Assembly (NCBI GenBank): GCA_025766275.1
Contig: JAFKAC010000012.1
Coordinates: 124,001-188,000, forward strand
Direction: 5' to 3'
Length of the DNA: 64,000 bases
From: Lactarius indigo
Lineage: Eukaryota > Basidiomycota > Agaricomycetes > Russulales > Russulaceae
The notes below the pieces were generated by a model. It did not search any database. It saw nothing but the letters and a program-made list of their open reading frames with translations, and had not been told where the DNA came from. A program made the translations under genes and the position numbers. Of the stretch, positions 43,675 to 54,676 are shown piece by piece. Within the stretch, counting starts at the first letter, position 1. Each line of letters begins with the position of its first letter.

Positions 43675-44362
43675 TGTGATGACTCACTGTCACTCGACAG
43701 GGGGTCACGACGTAGGCAGAGACTGGGGGCTGAGAGGGTGTGGAGAAGAGATACTCGACGACAGAAGAACACAAGATACGCTCTTGGCTCAGTAGAGAGG
43801 TAGTGGCGCGTGATGAGCGGGGCACTCGAAGGAACTGTGAGGCAAGAGGGGGAATGTCACAAGTGGACAGTCTGAGGGACTGTCTGTAGAATTGCACCAG
43901 CTTATATACTACAGGGGGGTGGTCTGTGCGTAGGTTTAGGGCAGGCTTAGGGCCCATCCACGGGTGCTGCGCAGTACTGCGCAATGGAATATTCTAGAGA
44001 CATCTAACAATAGAGTCCAATCAGAAGGGGTTTAAACATAGAACAACTGCGCCGCAGTCAATGGCGCAATCCTGTGTCAAGATGGCGTGATCCGCAGTCA
44101 ATGCGGGAATCCCCAAGGGATGGTGACTTGGTTGATTATCTTCGTTGATTGATCAACAATCAACTGTTGATTAGTACACGTGTACACAACACGTGACTTG
44201 AGAGATGTGACTGATCACGTGACTGATCATGTGACCGTTTGAGAACAGATTTCAAACTCCGATTCGGAATTCCCCTTTAGGAAGGTGATTACATAAGACT
44301 GGGCTGATGCGGACCGGTCCTAAGCGCCCCTTGAGTCATGACCGGGTTATAGGTTCATGACA
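43675..44362 (-). repeat. 5' LTR of D with promoter
   Basis: 688 bp. Sense TATATAA (43908-43902), then the predicted start 35 nt downstream at 43873. A GAGU-loop hairpin (CTGTC/GACAG, 43700-43687) sits at the U5 end just before the primer-binding site. Confidence 0.93.
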
Positions 44363-47340
44363 GGGGATGGCTTATCCGTCCAGTCCACTTGTGGGTTGTA
44401 CCCCATCAGAAGTTGGAACGGCGACTCTTTAGTGTGTTCATGTGGCCAGTTGTTGTGCGCAAATTCGGCGATTGGTAGGTAAGCTTCCCAGTTGTCTTGC
44501 CGCTCATTTACCCAGAAGCGTAGGTACTGTTCCAGCCACTGGTTAGTTCGCTCGGACTGTCCATCAGTACGTGGGTGATATGCGGTTGATATGTTCTGTT
44601 GAATCCCCAGAATGCGGCATACTTCTCTGGTAAACTTGGATGTGAAGCGTGGGTCGCGGTCGCTTATTATCTTGCGCAGCAATCCGAAGCGTTTGAACAC
44701 CTGGGTGACATACAGAGTCGCCGTTTCTTCTGCGGTGATTTCCTCTCGGCATGGGATAAAGATTGAGGCCTTGCTGCAGTCGTGGTCTGTGACAGTTAGT
44801 ATACTGTCATACCCCTTGGAAATGGGGAGTTTGGTGATGAAGTCCACCGCCACCGTGTGGAACGGCATGGCTTCCAGTATTGGTGTGATGGGATGCAGTG
44901 CGACTCGTATGGGCCTCGTGTTGACTTTGTTCCTTTGGCATTCTGCGCAGCCTTGCACGTATTCGTATACGTCTCTTCGGAGTCGCGGCCACCAGTAGTG
45001 TCTCTCCAGGATGCGTTGAGTTTTCGCAATTCCCGGATGGCCATGTATTGGCAAGTCGTGATGGTCGTGTATTAGTACTCGTTGAGTCGACACTGGCCCT
45101 GTGATTACGAACCTGCCGTCCTTGTACCATTCTCCTTGTATTTTCTTAAGGCGATAAGGGTCGATCCATATCTTGATCACCTCTTTGTCTTGTTGGTGGC
45201 GTGGTTGTAGTAGATTTGGGTTGGCGATGAAGGTGCGCGCGGTATTAAGGGTCCGCACAAAGATTTCGGGGGGCAGGACCACTACTTCGCTGTTGTCCTC
45301 GATGCCTTGGTCGTAATCCGGTCGTCTCGACAGTGCATCTGCCCGCCCGTTGTTCTTTCCCTTAATGTGGTGAATCTCAAAGTCGTATTCAGAAAGTTCG
45401 AGTACTTCCCTGGCGACTCGCCTGCTGATCTTCTGTGGTGACTTCCAGTACTGTAGGTTTAGATGGTCCGAATAGATTTTAATCTTGTGGGGGGCACCTG
45501 CGAGAAGTGGTCGCCAGTTCCGTAGGGCCTTGACTATCGCGAGCAGCTCTAGGTCGTAGATGTCGTAGTTTCTTTCAGCTTCGGAAAGCGTCGCCGAGTA
45601 GTAACCTATGGGATGTCGCTTGCCATCAGATTTCTTTTGCAGTAATACGGCTCCCACCGCATAGCCCGAAGCATCTACTTCCAATTCGAATGGATCTTGA
45701 AGGATGGGGTGTGCTAGCACCGGTTCTTCCATCACGAGTCGTTTTAGGGTGTTAAACACCTTTTCTTCTTCTTCAGTCCATCGCCATTCTTCGTCCTTTC
45801 GTGTTAGTTTAGTGAGTGGCTTGGTGTGAGTTGCGAAACCGCGGATAAAGAGTCTGTAAAAGTTACAGAAGCCAAGGAAAGAACGGACGTCTTTGACTTT
45901 TGTTGGTGTTGGCCAGTCCTTGATTCCCTGAACTTTTACAGGGTCCATTCGGGTCACCCCCCTTTCAAGGATTACCCCCAGGTAATCCATCCGCAGTTGA
46001 TGGAACAGGCACTTCTCGAGTTTGAAGTAGAGGTCGTGTTCCTCTGCAACGCGCAAAACATCGCGGACGGCGTTTATATGGGCCGCTAGATCGTGATCAA
46101 AGTGAGTAGCGATACCAATGTCGTCCATGTAGACGCGTATGGTAGTGCCCAGTCGTTCGTGCTTTGCTATGGTGTCGCGATAGATGTGGTTCATCATGGC
46201 TTGGAAGGTGGCGGGGGAGTTAGTGAGCCCAAAGAACATGACCGTGGGTTCGAAGAGGCCGAATTTAGTTTTGAACGCTGCCTTTTCCTGGTCACCGTCG
46301 CGAATACGTACGTTGTTGTAGCCCCATCGGATGTCGAGTTTTGTATAGATGTGGGCATTGCTGAGGTCAAGGATGAGGTCCTGTATTAACGGTAGCGGGT
46401 ATTGATTTCGAATGGTGTGGGAGTTGATGACCCGGTAGTCCTGTACCGGGCGTAGTTTTCCGTCCTTCTTTTTAATGAAGAAGAAGGAGGATGCGTACGG
46501 AGAGATAGAGGGGCGCAGATACCCTTGCTTCAGTTTCTCCTCCAGAAACTCTTTGAGTTCGCCCTCTTCTTTTTGGGTCATAGGGTAGATCTTGCAGTCG
46601 ATGGCGGCCGGCGCGGATGGTTTGAAGTCTATTGCATGATCCCACGGCCTTGCCGGGGGGAAGCGGTGCGAGGCTTGCTCGTTGAAAAGTCTGGTAAACA
46701 TTGCGTATTCTTGAGGGAGCACTGCTACCGTTTGTTGTTGTTTCGCTTGTATGGCCAACTCCGTCGAGGTGGTGGCTCTAGCGAATGTTTCTTCCTCCAG
46801 TTCCCGCACAATGTCTTCCTTTTCGGCCACAATGAGGGCTCGAATGGTCGTTGTTGATAGCAGTGCTTCGCTAGTTGCTAACATTATTGGCTGCATGTCG
46901 GGGTGTATGGTGGCAGTGGCCCAGCTGATCGTTGGTTCGAATGCGCTTAGCCATGGATAGCCTAGTACCATGTCTTCGCTTCCAAGGTCGGTGATCAGGA
47001 AGGTCATTTGCTTTATCTGTCCCCGTGTTTTCACCTCTAGGTTAACATAATGAGTGATTAACCCAGCTTTATTTTCTGTGTTGTCTATATTCCATATTTT
47101 GCGAGGCGTACTCAGCGGCTGTGTCTGGATACCGGCCCGTTTGGCCAAGCTGGGTCGGATGAAGTTGTTGGTTGCGCCAGAGTCGACTAGCGCATTTGTT
47201 TCAGTCATTTGGTAATTCATACGGACAGTCACTGGAATTCTCATAGATCGGTAGCGCGTTGTCACAATTACAGAATTACATTGAAGAGCCCTCACCCAGA
47301 CTGACGGGTTCAGGCGTCCCGAAAACCCTCTTTTCCCCAT
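44363..47340 (-). pseudogene. pol: pol of F, N-terminal part (protease to integrase core)
   Basis: 992 codons uninterrupted until the D insertion. Protease (DSGATNNFI; the usual Asp after DSGAT is Asn), RT (VYMDDIG near 46135), RNase H (LEVDASGYAVG), integrase HHCC and DDE core through LLMGYNPQVDWTDKPSPV. The remainder is at 24430-26191 in the same phase. Starts in the slippery region 47321-47338. Confidence 0.94.
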
Positions 47341-49361
47341 AGATCTTGAAGTATAAGATCTTTTACTTCATCCGTACTGTTGGCCACCTGTGTGAGCCAT
47401 TCTTTGGCCTGTTCTCCCGCTGTTTTCGTGCTTGCCGTGTTGATTTGGGGTGCGGGCGTTACGCTTGGCACCGGCGACATATACCCGGGCAGCGACGGCG
47501 CGTACTGCGAGACGGGTCCTTGAGGATATCCCGTAGTTTCGGTCATGTGGCTACTGGATGGGGCAGCTTGCCACTGTTGCTGCGTACGCGGATATGGGCA
47601 ATTTCGTGAGAGGTGGCCAGGAGCGTGACAGTTATAGCAAAGGACATTCCTTAAGTCCCTTCGAGATCCTCCTCTCCCTCGTCCTCTAGCTCCTGGTCCT
47701 CCTCTTGGCGGGAATGGTGGTGTAGGCCAGTCGCGGTGTGGCAGTTTGTTGAAATCGATGTCTTCGGACCCCGCGAGCCTCACTTTTGCACGGTCAGCCA
47801 AGGTGTCCATCGCCCACGGGTTAGTTTGTGGCAGGTTCTGCGGGAGTGTCCATCCCGCATTGCCGCCCTGCTTCTTTGGTTGCGTTGTCGTATTTTTGTA
47901 TTCATTGAGTTGCGCCTTGAGGTGGATATAGTTCTTCTGCCGCTTGAGGATGGCTCTTTTCCAGTCGTCGAACGTGACGGGGTCGTCGAACTGGAACGCG
48001 TTCTTGAACAGTTCCTTGGGTAGACCCGACATAAAGAGGTCGATGGTTTGGGGTTCATTGAGGCGATAGTGAGCTTTCCGTGCGAGCTGTTCAAAGTCGT
48101 TGACGTACTTGTCAATGTCTTCTCCCGTCATTTTGTAACCTTTCCGCAGTATAGCTTGGGCTTGTTCCCTCTCTAGCGTGTTTTCGAACCTCTGGCTGAA
48201 TCCATCGGCTACGGCGTTCCATAGGTCGCGAGTGTAGGGACTTATCCCCCGTTGTATCTGCCTGTTGAGCCAGTTCAGGAAGGATAGGACCCATTCGCTG
48301 ACCGCTCCGCCTTTGATGTAGGAAAGAAACAGAAGGCATCTTCTGTAGTCGTTGCGCATGATAGGGGCGTCCAAATTCATGCCCCAATAGACATGCCACT
48401 GCGTTAGGAATTGGTCTACTTTGAGTCTGTCTCCGTCAAAAATGGAAGGTGGCTCGCCGGTTAGTTTTTCGTTATGAGGTCCTCCTCCTCCGGCATCTCC
48501 ACCACCTCCTCCTCCGTTGCCATCACCTTCTCCGCCTCCTGGCGGTCCCCTGGGTGGCATTCTTGGTGGTTCGGTTCTTCGTAGATCAAACGGGATACCC
48601 CCCCCTGGTGGCGGTGGCGGGTCTTCGCCCGGTCCTCCCATTCCCGGTGGGAGGTCTAGTGCGGGTTGTCGTCCGGATGGGGGGTCTCCTCGATCTGACC
48701 CTATTGCTCGGAAGATGGCTGCGTCGTCTGCAGTCATTCGTACACCGGTTTCAGGGTTAATAGGCATGAGGATTTCTCGTGCTTCTTCTCGTACTGCGCG
48801 CGCTTCTTCAATCGCGACCTCTTCCATTGCTCTTGTTATTGTCGCCATAATGGCTGGTGATCGGATGTGAATTGGCTCTGGTTCGGTAATGTGTGCGGAC
48901 TCAGCTCGTTCGATGAGGAGATCTTGTATCGCTCCTCCACTAGTTTCTGTTTGATTTGGCTCTCGCCCTTCACTCTCGTCTTGGCTTTGTTCCTCTTCTT
49001 CTGATATCACTTCTCCAGTAGAGTGTTCTCATACTTGCCCGTCGATGGGGCCCCAATCTGCTCGGCTGTTGAGTTCTCGGGCGTCGATATCACACTGGTA
49101 TCTAGGTCCTGCTGGTCGTATGACGTCCCACTGGGAATCTACGGGATTCCACATAACCTCCGTCCAACACAAGTGGTCGAAGTTGAACTCAACTGGTCGG
49201 AACCTACTAGGTCCGTTGAACTCCACAAAATATCCGGTTTCTTCTTGTCTTTCCCTCCAACTGGCGGCTTGTAGAAAGCGCGTGGGGACGTTACGTTCTC
49301 CTCTTCTTGGGAGCGAATATGGACGGAAGCTCGTCCACTGGTCTCTTGTTGTTACGGCCAC
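47310..49361 (-). pseudogene. gag: gag of F, one stop
   Basis: As in E: GTG start at 49361, conserved N-terminal domain, TGA 49029-49031 (GQV*EHSTG, CGA in relatives), acidic linker, Gly-rich run, capsid and CCHC knuckle. The N-terminal region holds two ATGs, both at sites where relatives have CpG (decay products). Confidence 0.93.
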
Positions 49362-49369
49362 GGTGAGAT

Positions 49370-49378
49370 CTTGGTCTT
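49370..49378 (-). promoter_or_regulatory. Primer-binding site of F (core)
   Basis: Core of AAGACCAAGAT in sense, ending 2 nt from the 5' LTR at 49381. Confidence 0.62.
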
Positions 49379-49380
49379 AA

Positions 49381-50502
49381 TGTAACGTTGTCACGACGTT
49401 AGCTCGACTTGAGCTCTATGGAGGCGGTAACAACTTAGCGGATGCTCTGAAGACGCGGAGGTCCTGGCGTGACGAATATCTTGAAGACACGAAGGTCCAA
49501 GCGTAGGTAATGGTGAACACTCGAAGGTGCACTACTTGAAAGAGGCGACAGAAGAGAGAGATATAGAAAGGGAGAAAGGGAGAAGAAACTGTTGATAAGT
49601 GACCCTTGCACACTTAGCGGCTCGTACGGACCGGACTTGCAGCATGGACTGCTTTAGATATAAAGGACTTGTAGATTAGATATTGTTTTGATCTGTACAA
49701 TCTATTACTTATCATTGCGTCACTTATGACATCATGTACTATGACATCATGCGGACTCCTCTGGACTTGTCATTATACTACGTCTTTGTTCTTCCTTTAG
49801 ATATATCTTTATTGTGATGTCATTATGATATCATCTTAGTCTGGACCCTTCTTGTTCTATACGCCTTGTTCTCCATATGCACACTCCTTTGTCCTGTTGT
49901 AGAACAATGCGCTCCTTGTATTCTGTGACCTATAGTTACTTTCCTTGTACTAATGTCATGCCTCTGTACAGTATAAGTAGACTGCTTGTATGCCCTGGTC
50001 CACATCAGTTCTCTCACTGCTGTGTGCCAGGTATGTCTTCTCCTCTGTAATACCATTATCAGTTCTCTCACTGCTGTGTGCCAGACACCCTCTGCTTCAC
50101 TACTTGACATTCCCCTCTGCTGCTAACCAGCTTGCCACTAGTATCTCACCACAGACTCTTTGCCTCTGTGAGTACTGGTTATGTCTTTGCTGTTCATCAG
50201 AAACAAGTGACGATTCAAGAAGACCAAGATGGCGTATCTTGGTCTTCACAAGACAGATTAAATACAAGTCGAGCAGGCTTTCAAGCGCTGCTATGAGTCA
50301 CGGTAATGTAGCGTCCAACGTATCGCGTAAGTAGCTCGAACCCTAATACTACTACTACTAGTATTAGTGGCACAGTCCTCAGTCAGCAGTCAGCGCGCAA
50401 TCTCCTATCGTACTCGTAATCGCCTATCGTAAGTCCGCAACTAATCTACCTTACCGCCGTAGTTGCAACTGGTACAGTAAGGGTATGGGTCGAAACGTAA
50501 CA
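49381..50502 (-). repeat. 5' LTR of F, split by solo LTR S2
   Basis: The 507-bp LTR is expanded to 1122 bp by S2 plus one TSD copy. Four differences from 23892-24398, all CpG transitions. Confidence 0.95.
49590..50199. repeat. Solo LTR S2 inside F's LTR
   Basis: 610 bp, TGTTGATAAGTG...GTTCATCA with TSD GAAAC (49585-49589, 50200-50204). AT-rich, with an internal duplicated segment (CAGTTCTCTCACTGCTGTGTGCCAG type, about 50004 and 50060). Not similar to the other LTRs here; superfamily unknown. Confidence 0.9.
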
Positions 50503-50507
50503 GAGGT

Positions 50508-50553
50508 GCTGTTCCCGCTCGAGCAGAAATTACTTGTTGGCATGATACGGTGA
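50508..50553 (+). pseudogene. ClpB/Hsp78-like fragment, second part
   Basis: Continues 23891 in frame after F is removed (TEV|LFPLEQKLLVGMIR) and stops at TGA 50551-50553. The family normally runs some 20-40 residues further, so the end is truncated as well. Confidence 0.75.
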
Positions 50554-51024
50554 GCTAAGGCCTACGCTTATGTATTTGTGGCTGTGTGTTTCTGTTGATG
50601 CCGTCGCTTTCGTAGTGATGGGGATATGGTTGAGATACGCGTGGGGTCTGATGGGGCGGCGCTGCATATTCGCAACAATCATATTGTGGATGAGTGGGGT
50701 GACTCGCCTGCTGTTCAATAACAGCAGTAAATAGAAGCTTGCAACGAACTGTCCACTCATGCACGTACTCAATCGCATATTGATAGCCTGTCCGCCAGAA
50801 ATTGGGAAATGGCCAGTGGGAGGCAGAGGGTTGGATGAGGGGGAAGTGGATGGGTGGCGAAAGGTGGTGGATGGATGGCGACGACAAGACGCGGGGAGGG
50901 TGACAGAATGAGTAGGGTGTGACTTTGCACTAATGTCCATGGAAATATATTGAGGAAATGATTGGAACTGAAACGGTCCACACGCTGCAAGCTAGTAGGC
51001 TACAAACTAGTAGATTTTTGATAG
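50554..51024. other. No recognisable gene
   Basis: 3' flank of the Hsp78-like fragment and of the hAT transposase. Only short unsupported frames. Confidence 0.5.
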
Positions 51025-54000
51025 CTAATAATCTCTCTTTAATGATTCTAAGATCGAGTCGATATCGATTGGGTCAATCTCAGTGTCCCCAACATCATCA
51101 TCTAGCGATTGTACGAGGATGTCAAAGTGTTGTGCTGCCTGTGTGACAGCGGAAATATGTCCGTTCCTGTATGCACTCTTGAGTAGTTGCAATCCCTCAA
51201 AGATTTCCGGCGTTAACGCGTTTCTTCGTCGGCAGTCCGTTATCCCCGCACTGCTAAAGGCGCGCTCCGATGGTGTAGCCGATCCCTGGATTGGGAGGTA
51301 GTCCCAGGAAATCCTCTTCAGCATAGGATATTTATCATCGCTCTGGGACTTTTAGACACGTATTCATTAGGAAGTAGTACTGGACATAAAAAAACCGAAC
51401 TCACCCCCCACCATGAAATGACGTCCGCCACGGTCTCAACGCCAGAGTTCAAGTATTCATTGAGTTCGTCTCGAGGGCTGCGTTCTGCCTTCTGTTTCTG
51501 CTGGAACGCCTTGACGGCCTCGAGAAGGTAACGACCACCGTAATGTGCTGGTGACTTCAGCATGGGTGGTACGGTGACGGTGTCTTCAGTGCATGTTGTA
51601 ACTTCTGGAGCGATATAATAGCTGTTGAACTACAAAGACACAATCAGTATAAGAGAATTAAGTCTTAAAGGCGAACGTACCACCTCCCCAAGCTGCTCCA
51701 AAGCAGCGTCATATCGTTCACAATCCCACCGGACCCGGAAATAAAGGTCCTTGAGATTGGGATCAAGGACTGGTGCAGTCAATAATCAAGGAAAGAGCAG
51801 GAGCCCGAGAACTTACCAACGCAAACAAAATAAGTTATGCACGAGCCTTCAACACGAGCATGCCATTTACGAAGACTCTTGAGTCCTTCGTTCAGTGCCG
51901 CCTTCAGTTCGTGGAAATGAGCATGGCCAGCCATAGCTTCCCAGTTTCTGATGAGAAATTCGAAAGTTGATATGATACGCCAGACAGTTGGGGTGCGCTC
52001 TTTTGAGAATGTTTGCTGGGCATTTGACAGCTCCTGGTGGGGAATGAGTAACAAAGCGAAGACAAGAATTGGAGAAAAACATACCCTGATCGAATGTTTA
52101 ATATTTATGAGCCGCTCCCAGTCTCTATCAAACAGTTGGAAGTCGGCATAGCTCCGCTTCCCAGACAAGTTTGGGACTTGGTCATTCGCATCTGCAAGCA
52201 GAACGAATTGTTCAATCCCCTGAAGGAAATAGATGTCATTGCTGCCACTGACTGAGATGATGAAAATACGACACGTACTGCTCGGAGTTTGAGAAACCGG
52301 TCGAGGAAACAGTAGAGGGATCCCCAGTGAGTTTGGACCCACATGATGAACTCCAGTGGGGGGATGTTGACTTGCTTGCAGGTCTTTCTGAAGTAGGCCC
52401 TGGCCTGTGGCGAATTATGGATCTGCAGTGCGACGCATGCACATTAACGCGAAGACAAGTCCGATATTGAAGGGACTTACCTGGTTGGCCAAGGCGATCG
52501 CTTTTCCAAGCGAATCGCCTGAGTCGAAAACACCTTCGTCCAAGTCGTCATTGGGAACCTCCAAGTCCAGGTTGGTAGATGCGTCAGAACCTAATCCTGG
52601 CGCAACCTTTTGAATGAAGTGTTTTGCCGCGAGGTGGAGCGAGTGCTCCATGCACCTGAGAATTCGATTAGAAAATGTTAGTACGTGGATGTACCAACAC
52701 TTACAACATATCGTGTTCTACAGCCCTCCATTCTACTTCTGTATCGGCGAGATTGCTCTGGAGCATGCGAATAGTCGTCCAATTGACGGCTGCCCCGTCA
52801 CTGGTAAACCAGCCGATCTGCGTGCGTTCGGAGTGAGCTACGAGAGCCTAGAGGAGAAAAAATAAAAGTCTTACCTTGCCATGAAGTCCGTAGTCGTCCA
52901 ACGTACGAATCAAGATGCCGGCCATGTTCTTGCCAGTGTGCCTACCTATAATCTCCTCAAAGCTCAGTTGTTCACACCTGAGGCGCCACGCGTGTGGTTG
53001 ATCCACTGGTGCATCTACATAGTGGGCGGTGACGGAAATGTATGGGTCTCCCGATCCTGAGGTCCACGTATCGAAAGTAAAGGAAATCTTGCTGGGGACC
53101 CTCTTCATGTTCTCGCACATACTCCCCTGTGCAACATTTACGCATCTAAGTATCTCGGCGCGAATCGTGTTGCGGCACGGTATGTCGTTATCCGAAAGCG
53201 AAGGACGACAGAATTTGAGGACGCGGCGAAAACTCTCGCTCTCAGTCAACAGGAATGCCTGTAGGTGGAGGGAAATTAGATATGTCATATTACGCATGTA
53301 TTCACTCACCTCATCTTTGCAGACAATGAACTCAACAATATAGTCGAGTAGGCTGGCGTTCGTAAATGGTGGGCCCTTTGGTTCACGGGTAACCACACTG
53401 TCTAAACTAGTCTGGGTGAGGCTACATGAATGTCAACAGATCGTCGAGTAAATGAGGTAGTGGTGACTTACCTGCTGCTATGTGAGTCAGCTGGCTTGCG
53501 GAAGAGGGCGCGGGGTTTTGGCTCGATGCCAAGTGCTTTGCAACGTTTGCGATACAACGGTGCATGGTGTCTAGGAGGGATCAGTAAATTACGAGACCGG
53601 ATGAGCAATAAATTACCTTGCAATATGCATTCGCAAACTGGTCGTGCTTCCTGTTAAAAAGGACGACTTCCGGCGATCGACCAAGGGATCACTACTTCAA
53701 ACAACCCCCGTGGGTGAATGAAAACGAAAAAAAATGTGCTTACTTGCAGACCATGCACAAATGTCCATCCGAGATCTTGCCTGTAACCAGGTGCCTGTAC
53801 GCCTTCTGTTGTTTAAAGATGACCTGGATGTCTTGGGTACATTTTGCTTTCGGTTTGAAGTTCAGGGCCTAACCAACGTGAGAATATGTGCGGAGGTGAG
53901 AGTATGCGACATACCTCGTGGTCCGCATCGGCCATCGCCCTGATGGACTCATAGTCGCAGGTGGATGCGAGGTCGCCCACATCTTGTGGCTCCATGGAAA

Positions 54001-54391
54001 CGTCACTGTCGGACACTAGATCGTCTATTGGCACTATGGAACTGTCCTCGTCGGAGTCATCGGAATCATATGAAGAGGCATCGTCCACATCGTCAACGAC
54101 ATTGACATGTGTGATGCGCCGATCTTCAGTTGGCGCGGCCTTGCGTTTGGTACCTTGTTTTGCACGTCTCGTTGATACAGAACCCAAAGATGCTTCGGCT
54201 GCCTCAATAGCTCGCCGAGATGGGCAGTGAGCACGTCCTGATCGCCGAGCACGTCCAGAAGCACCACCCGAGTTCTGAGCAGGAAACGGAATCGACTCAT
54301 CTTCATCATAAGTCCAATTCATCTCTGAGGCGTCCTTCAAGGAGCCATCGGGTCGGACAGCATGCCCCGGGTCTTGCGTGTTCGCGGACAT
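51025..54391 (-). CDS. hAT-family transposase with BED zinc finger, 14 exons
   Basis: Exons read by GT-AG and phase: 54391-53915, 53868-53744, 53646-53617, 53570-53472, 53421-53310, 53258-52875, 52817-52705, 52655-52481, 52422-52279, 52219-52085, 52033-51817, 51769-51684, 51629-51405, 51342-51025; total 2640 nt, 879 residues, no stop. An acidic/basic disordered N-terminus is followed by a BED-type finger (CMVCNTTSLRMHIARHH), the RNase H-like core (FTFDTWTSGSGDPYISVTAHY; IGWFTSDGAAVNW; CMEHSLHLAAKHF) and the C-terminal hAT dimerisation domain (WDYLPIQGSATPSERAFSSA, NALTPEIFEGLQLLKSAY). Cuts and pastes the element via its GTGTCAA ends. Intact as read; expression unknown. Confidence 0.9.
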
Positions 54392-54676
54392 CGTCTGAAG
54401 GATGAGCTAGTAGGCGTAGGGACATACCTTGCTTTTATCCTGTTTTCTTGCCCACCCCCCAATACACTAACGTCGTTGAGGTGAAGAAAATTTGAAGTGT
54501 TTGGTACAGTCAGTGCACAGTAGAACCATCGGTGATATGAAACAGAGGAACACGGCCCTTGTGAAACGACACATCATTGAATGAAATCCGTCGGCCCGAC
54601 ACGTGACCGGGCTTCCTTCAACCACTCCGACACCAACGGCTGTCCTCGGCCCGACACGTGACTGGGCTTCTCGATC
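54392..54676. repeat. Direct repeats upstream of the transposase
   Basis: CGGCCCGACACGTGACYGGGCTTC occurs twice (about 54592 and 54648) and a 26-bp CCRCTCCGACACC... segment twice (about 54620 and 54727), an interleaved local duplication. Could be promoter of the transposase gene. Confidence 0.5.

Larger units (their letters stand above)
26197..44362 (-). mobile_element. LTR retrotransposon D (chromovirus with ~3 kb of extra coding sequence before gag)
   Basis: Inserted in F pol with TSD GGGGA (26192-26196, 44363-44367). LTRs are 688 bp. Excluding element E and solo LTR S1, D is about 9.9 kb. Sense order: LTR, primer-binding site, ORF1, hairpin island, ORF2, hairpin island, ORF3, gag, pol (-1 frame). 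The LTRs differ at eight positions, all CpG transitions. One in-frame TGA in pol (28949). Confidence 0.95.
23892..50502 (-). mobile_element. LTR retrotransposon F (B family), interrupted by D and a solo LTR
   Basis: Inserted into the Hsp78-like fragment with TSD GAGGT (23887-23891, 50503-50507). Without the D block and solo LTR it is about 7.83 kb with 507-bp LTRs that differ at four sites, all CpG transitions. gag has one TGA; pol is open for 992 codons before the D insertion and has two TGA stops after it. Confidence 0.96.

Noticed and set aside
44363..44367. pol of F ending at MNL as a natural C-terminus
   Set aside because: The last codons come from D's LTR; the true continuation is at 26191 in the same phase.
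49590..50199. Independent gene in the enlarged F LTR
   Set aside because: The extra 610 bp has TG/CA ends and a 5-bp TSD and no supported frame; it is a solo LTR.
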